DNA of 22,617 bases from Natrialbaceae archaeon (GTDB lineage Archaea; Halobacteriota; Halobacteria; Halobacteriales; Natrialbaceae). The notes beneath the pieces are model-generated. The model saw nothing but the letters and a program-made list of their open reading frames with translations. It ran no database searches and had not been told where the DNA came from. The stretch covers positions 1-22,617 of the forward strand of contig PUKM01000268.1 of NCBI GenBank assembly GCA_003552325.1, read 5' to 3'. The position numbers and the translations under genes are program-made. Below, in pieces: positions 1-7,650 of the stretch (position 1 is its first letter; each line of letters begins with the position of its first letter).

Positions 1-320
1 CGAGCCCAGGCTTGTGTCGAGGGAAGAATCGGCTCCGCACGTTCGTCGATCGTCAGGGCCGCGTCGACGAAGGCTTCCGGATCGTGGGTGAATTGCACGT
101 AGCCGTCTCCCTGTCGATGGAAGTTGCGCTTTGTTCGGGTGTTTCCCCAGGTCCGGGCCGTTGCCTTCTGCTCTTCATCCTCAGGCCCAAAGACGCCGAG
201 AGCCGCCATATTCCAACGGTCGTTTGGCCCCAGGGTCGCGACGATCGTTTCGGTGGCGCCGGTCAGCGACACTGGCCAGTCATCCCCCTCCGTCTTCCGC
301 TCGTCATCCGTCGTGCCCAT
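1..320 (-). CDS. DUF447-family protein (5' part; runs off the window)
   Basis: This is a minus-strand reading frame from ATG at 320 to the window edge, giving about 106 residues without a stop; the C-terminal part is missing. The segments WPVSLTGATETIVATLGPN, RWNMAALGVFG, TARTWGNTR and GYVQFTHDPEAFVDAA match my memory of the haloarchaeal DUF447 family, an FMN-binding split-barrel-like fold of unknown reaction. It lies 142 bp downstream of the CitG-like gene on the same strand, so the two probably share a transcript. A DUF447/CitG pairing recurs in archaea and has been discussed around pterin/C1 cofactor metabolism, but I cannot assign a reaction. The family call is fairly sure; the function is unknown. 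Confidence 0.85.
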   Translation of the reverse strand, partial: MGTTDDERKTEGDDWPVSLTGATETIVATLGPNDRWNMAALGVFGPEDEEQKATARTWGNTRTKRNFHRQGDGYVQFTHDPEAFVDAALTIDERAEPILPSTQAWA

Positions 321-462
321 GCAATCGCTACGAACGGATCGAAGAAAGGTCTACTCGTCTTCACAACTACTCTGGCGAGGCGACCCCTCGAGTGGGGCGA
401 CTGGTGGAGCGCCGTTTCACATACCCAATCGAGGTGATCGGCTCGAGTAGTACCGCACAGAC

Positions 463-1350
463 TCAGACGTCCACGGCCCCGCGCTCGAGCGCAACGAAGA
501 GCGCGGCTGCGGTGATGTCGGCGGTTGTCCCCGGGTTGTGGCCCCGTTCGACCAGGTCGTCGGCGAACCGTTCGACTGCGTCACGGTCACTCCAGAGTGC
601 GTCGGACTCGAGCAACGCCGTAGCCTCCCGGGTGACTTTGGCTGCCGCGGCTTTGCCGTGGCGCTTTTCGATCAGGGTATCGGGGCGGTCAGCGAGCAAC
701 GACAAAAATACCTCAGCACCACGGTCTGCGAGCGGACGGTCTTCCGGGAGTGCGGCGAGTTTCGTCGCGGCGTCGAACGTTCGCTCGAATCCAGTCGTCC
801 ACTCTCGAGCGACGTCGTCGCCGGGAACACTCTTTTCCAGAATGTCGAACAGCGTGAGCCCCCGCGCCTCGAGGTCGGGTATTGCCTCACTCCCTCGTCG
901 GACGTCCAGTGGCTCGAGGTCGTCGGGGGGAGCGGTGACATAGACGTCGACCTGTTCGAACGCTCGGTAGAAGCAAGCGGCGTCGGCGACGGTCGTCTCT
1001 TCGACCACCGATTCGACGACCGGTGGGGCGAGGTCACGGCGCGAGGCGACGACAAGGGGGACGAGCAAGAGAAGGCATCCAAACTGCGTGTTGCCGCCAC
1101 GTTGTGTCGCCATCCCCTCGACTGCCCGCTCGAACGCTGGGCCGATAGCGGCCCCGTTCGCGGCCATCTCGAGGCCCGGCCGCACGCCGACCGTGCTCGC
1201 GAGGAAGTGTTCGAACCGGAGGTCCTCGAGATCCCGGTGACGATCGACGTTGCCTGGTTTGGGTGTCCCCGCGACCTCGAGCAACAGGGCGAGTTGGGCG
1301 TTGTCGGCTGGGGATCGTGATCGTGTCGGCGGTTCACCTGACGTGGGCAT
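463..1350 (-). CDS. CitG-like triphosphoribosyl-dephospho-CoA synthase family protein
   Basis: A 295-residue protein of the CitG/MdcB family, whose bacterial members make the triphosphoribosyl-dephospho-CoA prosthetic-group precursor from ATP and dephospho-CoA. Family motifs are visible: GTPKPGNVDRHRD near residues 28-40, RGGNTQFGCLLLL near 84-96, and HNPGTTADITAAALF close to the C-terminus. I chose ATG 1350. An in-frame ATG at 1410 would add 20 residues that look non-conserved, and an AT-rich CATATT stretch about 25 nt before 1350 would suit a nearly leaderless transcript. No citrate or malonate lyase subunits are nearby, so the bacterial role is unlikely; the archaeal substrate is unknown. 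It is followed on the same strand by the DUF447 gene. Confidence 0.85.
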   Translation of the reverse strand: MPTSGEPPTRSRSPADNAQLALLLEVAGTPKPGNVDRHRDLEDLRFEHFLASTVGVRPGLEMAANGAAIGPAFERAVEGMATQRGGNTQFGCLLLLVPLVVASRRDLAPPVVESVVEETTVADAACFYRAFEQVDVYVTAPPDDLEPLDVRRGSEAIPDLEARGLTLFDILEKSVPGDDVAREWTTGFERTFDAATKLAALPEDRPLADRGAEVFLSLLADRPDTLIEKRHGKAAAAKVTREATALLESDALWSDRDAVERFADDLVERGHNPGTTADITAAALFVALERGAVDV

Positions 1351-1413
1351 CGTCTCAGCGTGTGTGCCGAATATGCTTGTAGGTTGCTCGTCTCGTGGAC
1401 AGGTGTACACGTC

Positions 1414-1923
1414 TCATTCGAGCGGTTCGGCCGGAATCCCTGCGACGGTCGTCTCCGGCGGTACCGAGTCCGTCACGACCGAGCCAGCCCCAACGGTCGC
1501 CCCTGTACCAATGGTGATATCACCGAGAAGGGTCGCGTTTGCCCCGATCGTGACGCCATCCTCGAGTGTCGGATGCCGTTTGACGGGTTCGCTCGAGGCA
1601 CCCCCGAGCGTCACCCCGTGGTAGAGATGGACGTCGTCGCCCATGATGGCCGTTTCGCCGATGACGACCCCCATCCCGTGATCGATGGTGACCCGCTCAC
1701 CGATCTGTGCTCCCGGGTGGATTTCGACGCCAGTGAGCCAGCGGGCGAACTGAGAAACCAAGCGTGCAAATAGGTACAGACGCATCTGCCAAAGCCGGTG
1801 CGATAGGCGGTGGAGCCAGACAGCGTGGAGTCCGGGATAGCACGTCAAAACCTCGAGCGTGCTTTTCGCTGCTGGGTCCCGCGACCGCATGGCCCGGATA
1901 TCGTCGCGAATACGCCCGAGCAC
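1414..1923 (-). CDS. cysE: Serine O-acetyltransferase
   Basis: A 169-residue left-handed beta-helix acetyltransferase that makes O-acetyl-L-serine from serine and acetyl-CoA in cytosolic cysteine biosynthesis. After a helical N-terminal part (residues 1-60), hexapeptide repeats run from about 65 to 165. The catalytic DHGMGVVIGE (His82, with Asp81), LYHGVTLGG, RHPTLEDGVTIGANA (His117) and GAGSVVTDSVPPETTVAGIPA all match CysE. It is shorter than the E. coli enzyme, as is usual for the short archaeal and Gram-positive forms. The start is a GTG at 1921-1923; the next ATG (1890) would remove the conserved RIRDDI segment. It is divergent from the CDC48 gene. No cysK is adjacent. Confidence 0.93.
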   Translation of the reverse strand: MLGRIRDDIRAMRSRDPAAKSTLEVLTCYPGLHAVWLHRLSHRLWQMRLYLFARLVSQFARWLTGVEIHPGAQIGERVTIDHGMGVVIGETAIMGDDVHLYHGVTLGGASSEPVKRHPTLEDGVTIGANATLLGDITIGTGATVGAGSVVTDSVPPETTVAGIPAEPLE

Positions 1924-2092
1924 GACTTACCCCCGGGTGGCGGTCGACGTCATGTCTTCGCCGTGCCCCGAAAACGTGCAAGCTGGGCCCACTGTCATCA
2001 CTGCGTTCATACCTGCACGTGTCCGGGTCGACCCTTGAACCCGACGGTCTCGAGTGAGCAATTCTCAAGACAGTGTGACTACAAGAATGTGT

Positions 2093-4267
2093 ATGAGTGA
2101 TTCGGAGACCGGTGGCGTAACCCTCACCGTTCGCGCGGCCGAGAAACGCGATGCCGGGCGAGGTGTCGCCCGGATCCCGGAACTGGCTCGCCGAAAACTT
2201 GGCGTGCTCAGCGGCGACACCGTCGTGATCGAAGGTGAAGCCCGGACCGTGGCAAAGATGTGGCCGGCGGATCCGGCGATCCCCGAGCAGGTCGTTCAGG
2301 TCGATGCAGACACGCGAGCGAATGCGGGCGTCAACGTCGGTGACACGGTTCGCGTGCTCGCGAAGGACACGGGTTCAATCGGCGAGGCCAAATCGGTCAC
2401 ACTCGCCCCACCAGCATCCTTGAGCAGTGCTGAATCACGGCTGACCGAGCGCGTGGCGAACCAGAAACTCAGGAATCGTCCGATCAAGGCGGGCGAACAG
2501 ATCAGGATCGAAGGCGTTGCGCCGGACCCCTTTACGGTCGTCAAAACAGACCCCGCTGGTGACGTTCGGATCACCGGCTCGACGACGATTCGAGTGGCTG
2601 CCAATGCACAAAGCGACCCAGTGACCACGTCGACCACCGCCCCAAAACCACCTGCTGAATCGGAGCCCGCGTCGCCCGCCGGCATTACCTACGAGGACAT
2701 CGGTGGGCTCGACGAGGAACTCGAGCAAGTTCGGGAGATGATCGAACTCCCGCTGTCTGAGCCGGAACTGTTCAAACGCCTGGGGGTCGAGCCCCCCTCT
2801 GGAGTCCTGTTGTACGGCCCACCTGGCACCGGGAAAACGCTCATCGCGAGAGCCGTCGCCAACGAGGTCGATGCGAACTTCGTCACGATTTCCGGCCCGG
2901 AGATCATGTCGAAGTACAAAGGCGAGTCAGAAGAGCAACTCCGGCAGACGTTCGAGGAGGCTCGAGAGAACGCCCCCTCGATCATCTTCTTCGACGAAAT
3001 CGACTCCATCGCGGGGACGAGAGACGACGATGGTGATGCGGAGAACCGGATTGTCGGCCAGCTCCTCACGTTGATGGACGGCCTGGACGGCCGTGGTGAG
3101 GTGATCGTTATCGGAGCCACGAATCGCGTCGATTCGATCGACCCCGCGCTCCGTCGGGGTGGCCGATTCGATCGGGAAATCCAGATCGGCGTTCCCGACC
3201 TGGACGGCCGACGGGAGATACTCGAGGTCCACACGCGAGGAATGCCCCTCGATGAAGACGTCAGCGTCGAGAAGATCGCCGGCCGGACACACGGGTTCGT
3301 TGGCGCTGATCTGGATGCCGTCGTCACGGAAGCGGCCATGGCGGCGATTCGGAGGCGACCGACGGATGCCGACGAACGGGCAGCCTGGAGTCGGGACCCG
3401 TCGGTCACGAAGGGTGATTTCGACACGGCACTCGCCGCCGTCGAACCCTCCGCGATGCGTGAGTACGTCGCCGAGTCACCGAACACCGACTTTACCGACG
3501 TCGGGGGTCTCGAGGAGGCCAAACAGGTGCTTCGCGAATCAGTCGAGTGGCCACTGACGTACCATCGGTTGTTCGACGAAACGAACACGGACCCACCATC
3601 GGGCGTCTTGCTGTACGGGCCCCCTGGGACCGGAAAGACGCTCATGGCCCGAGCCCTCGCGGGTGAGACAGACGTAAACTTCGTTCGGGTAGATGGTCCC
3701 GAAATCGTCGACCGCTACGTTGGAGAGTCCGAAAAAGCGATCCGAAAGGTGTTCGAACGTGCCCGCCAGGCGGCCCCGTCGATCGTCTTTTTCGACGAAA
3801 TCGACGCGATTGCGGCCACCCGCGACGACAGCCACGAGGTGACCGAACGCGTGGTCTCCCAACTGCTGACCGAACTCGACGGCATGCGCGAGAACCCCAA
3901 TTTGGTCGTGCTTGCGGCAACGAACAGGAAGGAGTTCATCGATCCCGCACTGCTCCGGCCCGGCCGCCTCGACACGCACGTCCTGATTCCCGAACCCGAC
4001 GTGGAGGCACGTCGGAAAATCATCGACGTCCACAGTCGGGGTAAACCCTTCAGCGACGACGTCGACCTCGAGGCAGTGGCGGCCGAACTCGAGGGGTACA
4101 CCGGCGCGGATATCGAAGCCCTGATCCGGGACGCATCGATGCAAGCCATCCGCGAAGTGGCAACCGAATACGGACCCGAAGAGGCGAACGAACGAGCAGG
4201 GGATATCGTGATCGAGCGTCGCCATCTCGAGGCAGCAATGGGGACGCTCGAAGCGGACAGGGAGTGA
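2093..4267 (+). CDS. CDC48/VAT-type AAA+ ATPase (tandem AAA unfoldase)
   Basis: A 724-residue homologue of Cdc48/p97/VAT, a hexameric ATP-driven unfoldase that can feed substrates to the archaeal proteasome. An N-terminal double-psi barrel plus CDC48_2 domain covers about residues 1-170, followed by a linker rich in Thr, Pro and Ser. D1 starts near 198 with GITYEDIGGLDEEL, has Walker A GPPGTGKT near 242-249 and Walker B IIFFDEID near 297-304. D2 has a second GPPGTGKT near 509-516 and IVFFDEID near 564-571. Aromatic pore loops (KYKGESE in D1, RYVGESE in D2) and paired finger arginines (LRRGGRFDRE, LRPGRLD) are present. ATG 2093 fits the family start MSDSETGG; in-frame ATG 2087 and GTG 2054 lie upstream. 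The C-terminus TLEADRE lacks an HbYX proteasome-docking motif. Haloarchaea carry several paralogs, so I give no letter. Confidence 0.96.
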   Translation: MSDSETGGVTLTVRAAEKRDAGRGVARIPELARRKLGVLSGDTVVIEGEARTVAKMWPADPAIPEQVVQVDADTRANAGVNVGDTVRVLAKDTGSIGEAKSVTLAPPASLSSAESRLTERVANQKLRNRPIKAGEQIRIEGVAPDPFTVVKTDPAGDVRITGSTTIRVAANAQSDPVTTSTTAPKPPAESEPASPAGITYEDIGGLDEELEQVREMIELPLSEPELFKRLGVEPPSGVLLYGPPGTGKTLIARAVANEVDANFVTISGPEIMSKYKGESEEQLRQTFEEARENAPSIIFFDEIDSIAGTRDDDGDAENRIVGQLLTLMDGLDGRGEVIVIGATNRVDSIDPALRRGGRFDREIQIGVPDLDGRREILEVHTRGMPLDEDVSVEKIAGRTHGFVGADLDAVVTEAAMAAIRRRPTDADERAAWSRDPSVTKGDFDTALAAVEPSAMREYVAESPNTDFTDVGGLEEAKQVLRESVEWPLTYHRLFDETNTDPPSGVLLYGPPGTGKTLMARALAGETDVNFVRVDGPEIVDRYVGESEKAIRKVFERARQAAPSIVFFDEIDAIAATRDDSHEVTERVVSQLLTELDGMRENPNLVVLAATNRKEFIDPALLRPGRLDTHVLIPEPDVEARRKIIDVHSRGKPFSDDVDLEAVAAELEGYTGADIEALIRDASMQAIREVATEYGPEEANERAGDIVIERRHLEAAMGTLEADRE

Positions 4268-4330
4268 GACAGTTCACGTCTCGACTGCCTCCGGTCTCGA
4301 GGGAGTACCGTACAACGGTTGATTACCGGG

Positions 4331-4338
4331 TATAATAC
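4331..4338 (+). promoter_or_regulatory. TATA-like box for the membrane hydrolase
   Basis: TATAATAC lies 49-56 nt before the ATG at 4387 in the 119-bp gap after the CDC48 gene. Its position suits an archaeal TATA element with transcription starting about 25 nt downstream and a short leader. It is supported by sequence resemblance only. Confidence 0.4.
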
Positions 4339-4386
4339 GCTGCCAAACAATGACTCGAGCGGGGCTAGTCCGGGCGAGAACCTCGC

Positions 4387-4959
4387 ATGATGCCCTGGGA
4401 ACACGTCGTCGTCGGCTACCTTGGTTACTCGATGTTCGTCCACATCGTGTACCGACAGTCGCCGACCGCTGGCGAGACCGCAGCAGTCGTCTTCGCCTCA
4501 CTCCTTCCAGATCTCATCGACAAGCCACTTGCCTGGGAGTTCGGCGTGTTCGAGTCGGGCTATGCGCTAGGACACTCGGTCTTTTTCGCGATCCCACTAT
4601 CGATCGTGGTGGGCGTGTTGTTTCGACAACTCGGCCGTCCGAAAACTGGACTCGCCTTTGGAATTGGCTATCTGTTGCACCTCCCGGCGGACGTCATCCC
4701 GATCTATATCCAGTCCGGAAGGTGGCCGATCGACCGTCTCCTGTGGCCAGTCCGATCGACGAGCGGAAACCCCCCGGATGGGTTCCGAGACGGCTTGGTC
4801 ACACACGTCGGCAACTCCCTCGAGTTACTCGTCAACCTCGAGCAGTCGCTCTACATGCAGGGTGTGGTCGCGCTCATGGTGTTTGCCCTGTTGCTCTGGG
4901 TATACGACGGGATGCCGATGGTCCGGGAACCCCTCGTGTGGCTCAGTCGCCAGGTGTAG
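4387..4959 (+). CDS. Membrane-bound metal-dependent hydrolase, DUF457/YdjM-like
   Basis: A 190-residue integral membrane protein. It has an N-terminal His (MMPWEHVVVGY), then ASLLPDLIDKP near residues 38-48, a GHSVFF segment near 62-67, GYLLHLPADVIP near 94-105, and a C-terminal hydrophobic helix (VVALMVFALLLWVY). The His...LPDxxD...GHS...HxxxD arrangement is that of the DUF457 (LexA-binding, inner membrane-associated hydrolase) family, which lines up metal ligands at the membrane face; the substrate is unknown. An ATG-ATG doublet leaves the start ambiguous by one codon. A strong stem-loop follows 15 nt after the stop, so it is likely a single-gene unit. Confidence 0.85.
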   Translation: MMPWEHVVVGYLGYSMFVHIVYRQSPTAGETAAVVFASLLPDLIDKPLAWEFGVFESGYALGHSVFFAIPLSIVVGVLFRQLGRPKTGLAFGIGYLLHLPADVIPIYIQSGRWPIDRLLWPVRSTSGNPPDGFRDGLVTHVGNSLELLVNLEQSLYMQGVVALMVFALLLWVYDGMPMVREPLVWLSRQV

Positions 4960-4973
4960 GGAGAGGACGCGAG

Positions 4974-4998
4974 GTCGTCGCCCGAAGAAAGCGACGAC
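4974..4998 (+). terminator. Stem-loop after the membrane hydrolase gene
   Basis: GTCGTCGC (4974-4981) and GCGACGAC (4991-4998) form a perfect 8-bp inverted repeat around a 9-nt purine-rich loop, beginning 15 nt after the stop at 4959. No T-tract follows, so it could instead be a 3'-end processing or stability element. Confidence 0.5.
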
Positions 4999-5072
4999 TG
5001 CTCGCCGAAACGAATCGTGTAGCCTCAGGATGCACAGAGACGGTCCGTGTACGCTCTCCCTTCTCGAGGAAT

Positions 5073-5079
5073 CTTATTT
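5073..5079 (+). promoter_or_regulatory. TATA-like box for the first FemAB-like gene
   Basis: An AT-rich CTTATTT lies in otherwise GC-rich DNA about 32-38 nt before the ATG at 5111. This is the expected distance for a nearly leaderless haloarchaeal transcript. Confidence 0.45.
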
Positions 5080-5110
5080 GTCCAGCACCCCGTGGACCGC
5101 TGCATCGAAG

Positions 5111-6127
5111 ATGGCACACACCGTCAGCCGACTCACCTCCATCGAACAAGTGAACGCGAACCAGTGGAATCACGTCGTCGATCAGGGAGGACCGAGTTGT
5201 GTCACACAGCGATACGAGTGGCTACTCGCCATCGAACGAGGAACGGACGCGGAGCCGAGACATCTCGTCGTCTCGAAGAAGGGGAACCCGATCGCGATCC
5301 TCCCACAGTTTCGAACGTACCTCGGGCTGATACCCCGCTTGAGTTCAGTTCGCCCTGGCTTCGGGGGGCCAGTGATCGCGACTGACGAGGAGACCTGTCT
5401 CGAGTTACTGCTCGAGGCGGTGGGGGACCACTGTACTCGAGACGTCCTCTACAACGAATTTCGAACGTACGATCTCGGTGCCGTCCGCCACCACGACCAC
5501 CTCCTCAGCGACGGCTATCAGCCGCGGATACGCCAGTGTCGGTTCGTTCTCGACATCGACCGGTCGTGGGACGCCGTCCTCGAGGGGATGGACGCCGAAC
5601 GGCGACGGGGTATCAGGCGGGGACGGGAACTCGAGTACACCGTCCACGACGAGCCTGTCAATGCACAGACGTTGCTAAACCGCTACGACACCTACGCGAC
5701 GGTCATGGAGCGGACGGGGGCGACACCACTGCCGCCGGCGTTCTTCCGTGCGCTCGAGACCTGTGCCGATCGGCTCAAACTGTTTTCACTCGAGGTTGAC
5801 GGTGTCGACCACGGCGCGTACATCTACCTCCTCGATGACGAACAGCACACGCTCCAGCACCTGTTTACCGCGGTGACGGAAGCATCGTTCGAGGTTCATG
5901 CGCCGGAATTATTGCACGCTCACGCGCTCGAGTGGGGGATCGACCAGGGCTACGACTCCTACGAACTCCGCGGTGCACCCGCAGACTACCGCAACGGCGT
6001 CTTTCGATTTAAGTCGCTGTTCGGTGCCGACCCACGGCCAGTGATCATCTGGGAGCGCGGCCGACCCGCGCCTGCTCTCCAGGGTATCGACCTAGCCAGA
6101 CAGTTATATCGGAAATTTCGTGGCTAA
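5111..6127 (+). CDS. FemAB-like GNAT-fold aminoacyl/acyltransferase (copy 1)
   Basis: A 338-residue protein of the FemAB/Acetyltransf_6 (double GNAT) superfamily. Bacterial members transfer amino acids from aminoacyl-tRNA to lipid II, while relatives act on surface polysaccharides. The N-terminal half includes SCVTQRYEWLLA and PQFRTYLGL...GPVIA. The C-terminal GNAT half begins near residue 145 (CRFVLDIDRSWDAVLEGM) and ends with GYDSYELRGAPADYRNGVFRFKSLFG (280-305), the family-typical GYDxxxLxGA...KSxFG block. I chose ATG 5111 because the frame open upstream from 4658 is antisense-like noise inside the preceding gene. Haloarchaea have no murein, so the acceptor must be another surface polymer. 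Its stop overlaps the convergent ATP-grasp stop by 4 nt. The donor and acceptor are not readable from the sequence. Confidence 0.85.
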   Translation: MAHTVSRLTSIEQVNANQWNHVVDQGGPSCVTQRYEWLLAIERGTDAEPRHLVVSKKGNPIAILPQFRTYLGLIPRLSSVRPGFGGPVIATDEETCLELLLEAVGDHCTRDVLYNEFRTYDLGAVRHHDHLLSDGYQPRIRQCRFVLDIDRSWDAVLEGMDAERRRGIRRGRELEYTVHDEPVNAQTLLNRYDTYATVMERTGATPLPPAFFRALETCADRLKLFSLEVDGVDHGAYIYLLDDEQHTLQHLFTAVTEASFEVHAPELLHAHALEWGIDQGYDSYELRGAPADYRNGVFRFKSLFGADPRPVIIWERGRPAPALQGIDLARQLYRKFRG

Positions 6128-7419
6128 TCGGTGCTCCACGAACGTGCGTACTTCGGGATCGGCTCGAGGGCATGTATCGCTACGCGGCGGCCAAGTAACG
6201 CCACTGCGTACCCGGTTGGCAGTGGATCATCCAGACTGAGATCCGGAGCGACGACCCGGTCTGCCGACACTGATTCCCACCACTCGCGGGGCCCACACGC
6301 CCATTCTGGATACGTTCGTTGATACCAGTATAGACAGTTTGGGAGGTCCTCGAGGACGTTCACCCACGTGACGGAGCCATCAGTAGCGGTCGGGGTCACG
6401 GGCGTCTCCTGGACCTCTAGCGCTTCACCCTCCACGAGGTCGGCGTACGCAATCCAGGGAATGCTCACCCCACAGGCGGGCGTAATCCCGACCCACGACC
6501 ACGACCGGGGATTGATTTCGATCAGCGAAAAGGTCCCACTGGTCACGTCGCGTTTGAACTCGAACTCGGCGATGCCGGTGTACGAACGAGCGGCACAGAT
6601 GTCGACCACGATCTGCTCGAGTTCACTTGGAACCGACTGGATCTGCCCTACTTTGCAGTCGCCGACGTCTGCCGGATAGCCACGGAGTTTCCGGCCGGAG
6701 AACAGGGCTTTGACCTCCCCGTCGTTCGCGTAAATGCCGACGGTGTACATCGAATCCGAGGCTCCAGCGACGTACTCCTGAAACACGAATTCACGACGCT
6801 CGTGGTTGTCGAGGAACTGCTCGACCGCAGCCCGATCCTCGAGCACCTGTAGTCGGACCTCGGACGCACCGGGTGGATCTGTTCCATTCTGTCGAAGCCT
6901 CCCGGTTACCGTTCCTTCGAGGGCCGATTTGACCAGTGATCCCCCGTTTTCACGGGCCTGCAGCGCATTTCCTGGCTTCGCGGCCAGTGGATAGGCCGAG
7001 TCCGGTGCCTCGAGAACGGTATCACTGCTCCAGGTTCGAGGAGACGCATAGCCACGGTCGGAGGCCCACTCGCCGAACGCCTGTTTGTCCAGAAAGAGCT
7101 CGACCGTCTCCTGGTCCGCAACACACAGGCGACAGGCCTCCTCGAGACGTCCACGATTGGCCGCCAGCGCGCTTGCCCACAGATCGCTCGTTGGAATAAC
7201 GACCGGCCGATGATCGAGGGCTGTGGCGATCTCGAGGAGCCCTTCGACGAAGCCGTCCTCGTCGTGTTTCGGGGAGGGACAGCGCCGATACTGTCCGTAG
7301 CGGCTGACGGTTCCGACGTTCGGAAAGCTGTCGACAGCGTACACGTCGACGTCACGTCGCCCGAGTTCCTGGATGATGGTCAAGCCGTTAAAGTAGCAGT
7401 TGCCGACGATCGCGGTCAT
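6124..7419 (-). CDS. ATP-grasp domain carboxylate-amine ligase-like enzyme
   Basis: A 431-residue protein with an N-terminal Rossmann-like pre-ATP-grasp domain (MTAIVGNCYFNGLTIIQELG, then PVVIPTSDLWA near 72-82). The ATP-grasp core follows: DKQAF (Lys112), LAAKPG (Lys148), hinge FVFQEYVAG (211-219, Glu215), GRKLRGYPADVGDC (242-255), GIAEFEFKRD (282-291) and the Mg-binding LIEINPRSW (299-307; Glu301, Asn303, Arg305). Members activate a carboxylate as an acyl-phosphate and join it to an amine or thiol. Relatives sit in exopolysaccharide and peptide-tailoring clusters, so an amino-acid or sugar-acid substrate is plausible. The start is ATG at 7417-7419, divergent from the proline dehydrogenase-like gene across 231 bp. 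The 3' end overlaps the convergent FemAB-like gene. Confidence 0.9.
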   Translation of the reverse strand: MTAIVGNCYFNGLTIIQELGRRDVDVYAVDSFPNVGTVSRYGQYRRCPSPKHDEDGFVEGLLEIATALDHRPVVIPTSDLWASALAANRGRLEEACRLCVADQETVELFLDKQAFGEWASDRGYASPRTWSSDTVLEAPDSAYPLAAKPGNALQARENGGSLVKSALEGTVTGRLRQNGTDPPGASEVRLQVLEDRAAVEQFLDNHERREFVFQEYVAGASDSMYTVGIYANDGEVKALFSGRKLRGYPADVGDCKVGQIQSVPSELEQIVVDICAARSYTGIAEFEFKRDVTSGTFSLIEINPRSWSWVGITPACGVSIPWIAYADLVEGEALEVQETPVTPTATDGSVTWVNVLEDLPNCLYWYQRTYPEWACGPREWWESVSADRVVAPDLSLDDPLPTGYAVALLGRRVAIHALEPIPKYARSWSTD

Positions 7420-7650
7420 CGTTGGCGAAATTCACGAGGTCGAACACTGCGGCCACGTTGACGTCGCCATCGTTCAGGAGTGGTCCCCCGGTATCGACGG
7501 GTGAAGCGGTCCATCGCCCGAATCTCCTTCCGTTGATCATAAAAGTAATTACTCCCCTCAGAACGCCTGTCGCACCGTTTCACTCCGAAGTGACGCATAA
7601 CTTCACAAAACGAGCCAAAGTGTGATTCGAGACGCCTCCGTAGTACAGCC
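7420..7650. promoter_or_regulatory. Divergent intergenic region with two palindromes
   Basis: This 231-bp gap separates the divergent ATP-grasp and proline dehydrogenase-like genes. It holds a locally AT-rich patch around 7536-7553 that includes a perfect 10-bp palindrome AGTAATTACT (7544-7553), and an inverted repeat TCACT-CCGA-AGTGA (7580-7593). Both could be operator half-sites for a shared regulator. No convincing TATA box at a leaderless distance from either start was found, and no small gene is supported. Confidence 0.4.

Noticed and set aside
538..1320. Plus-strand open frame of 260 codons across the CitG-like gene
   Set aside because: It is antisense to the CitG-like protein, which has clear family motifs; no family resemblance in this frame.
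2689..3645. Long minus-strand open frame inside the CDC48 gene
   Set aside because: It is antisense to a well-conserved gene; Ser/Arg/Pro-rich content is typical of shadow frames in GC-rich haloarchaeal DNA.
4658..5110. N-terminal extension of the first FemAB-like frame
   Set aside because: It overlaps the membrane hydrolase gene out of frame and is Ser/Arg-rich; the family N-terminus begins near ATG 5111, behind a TATA-like box.
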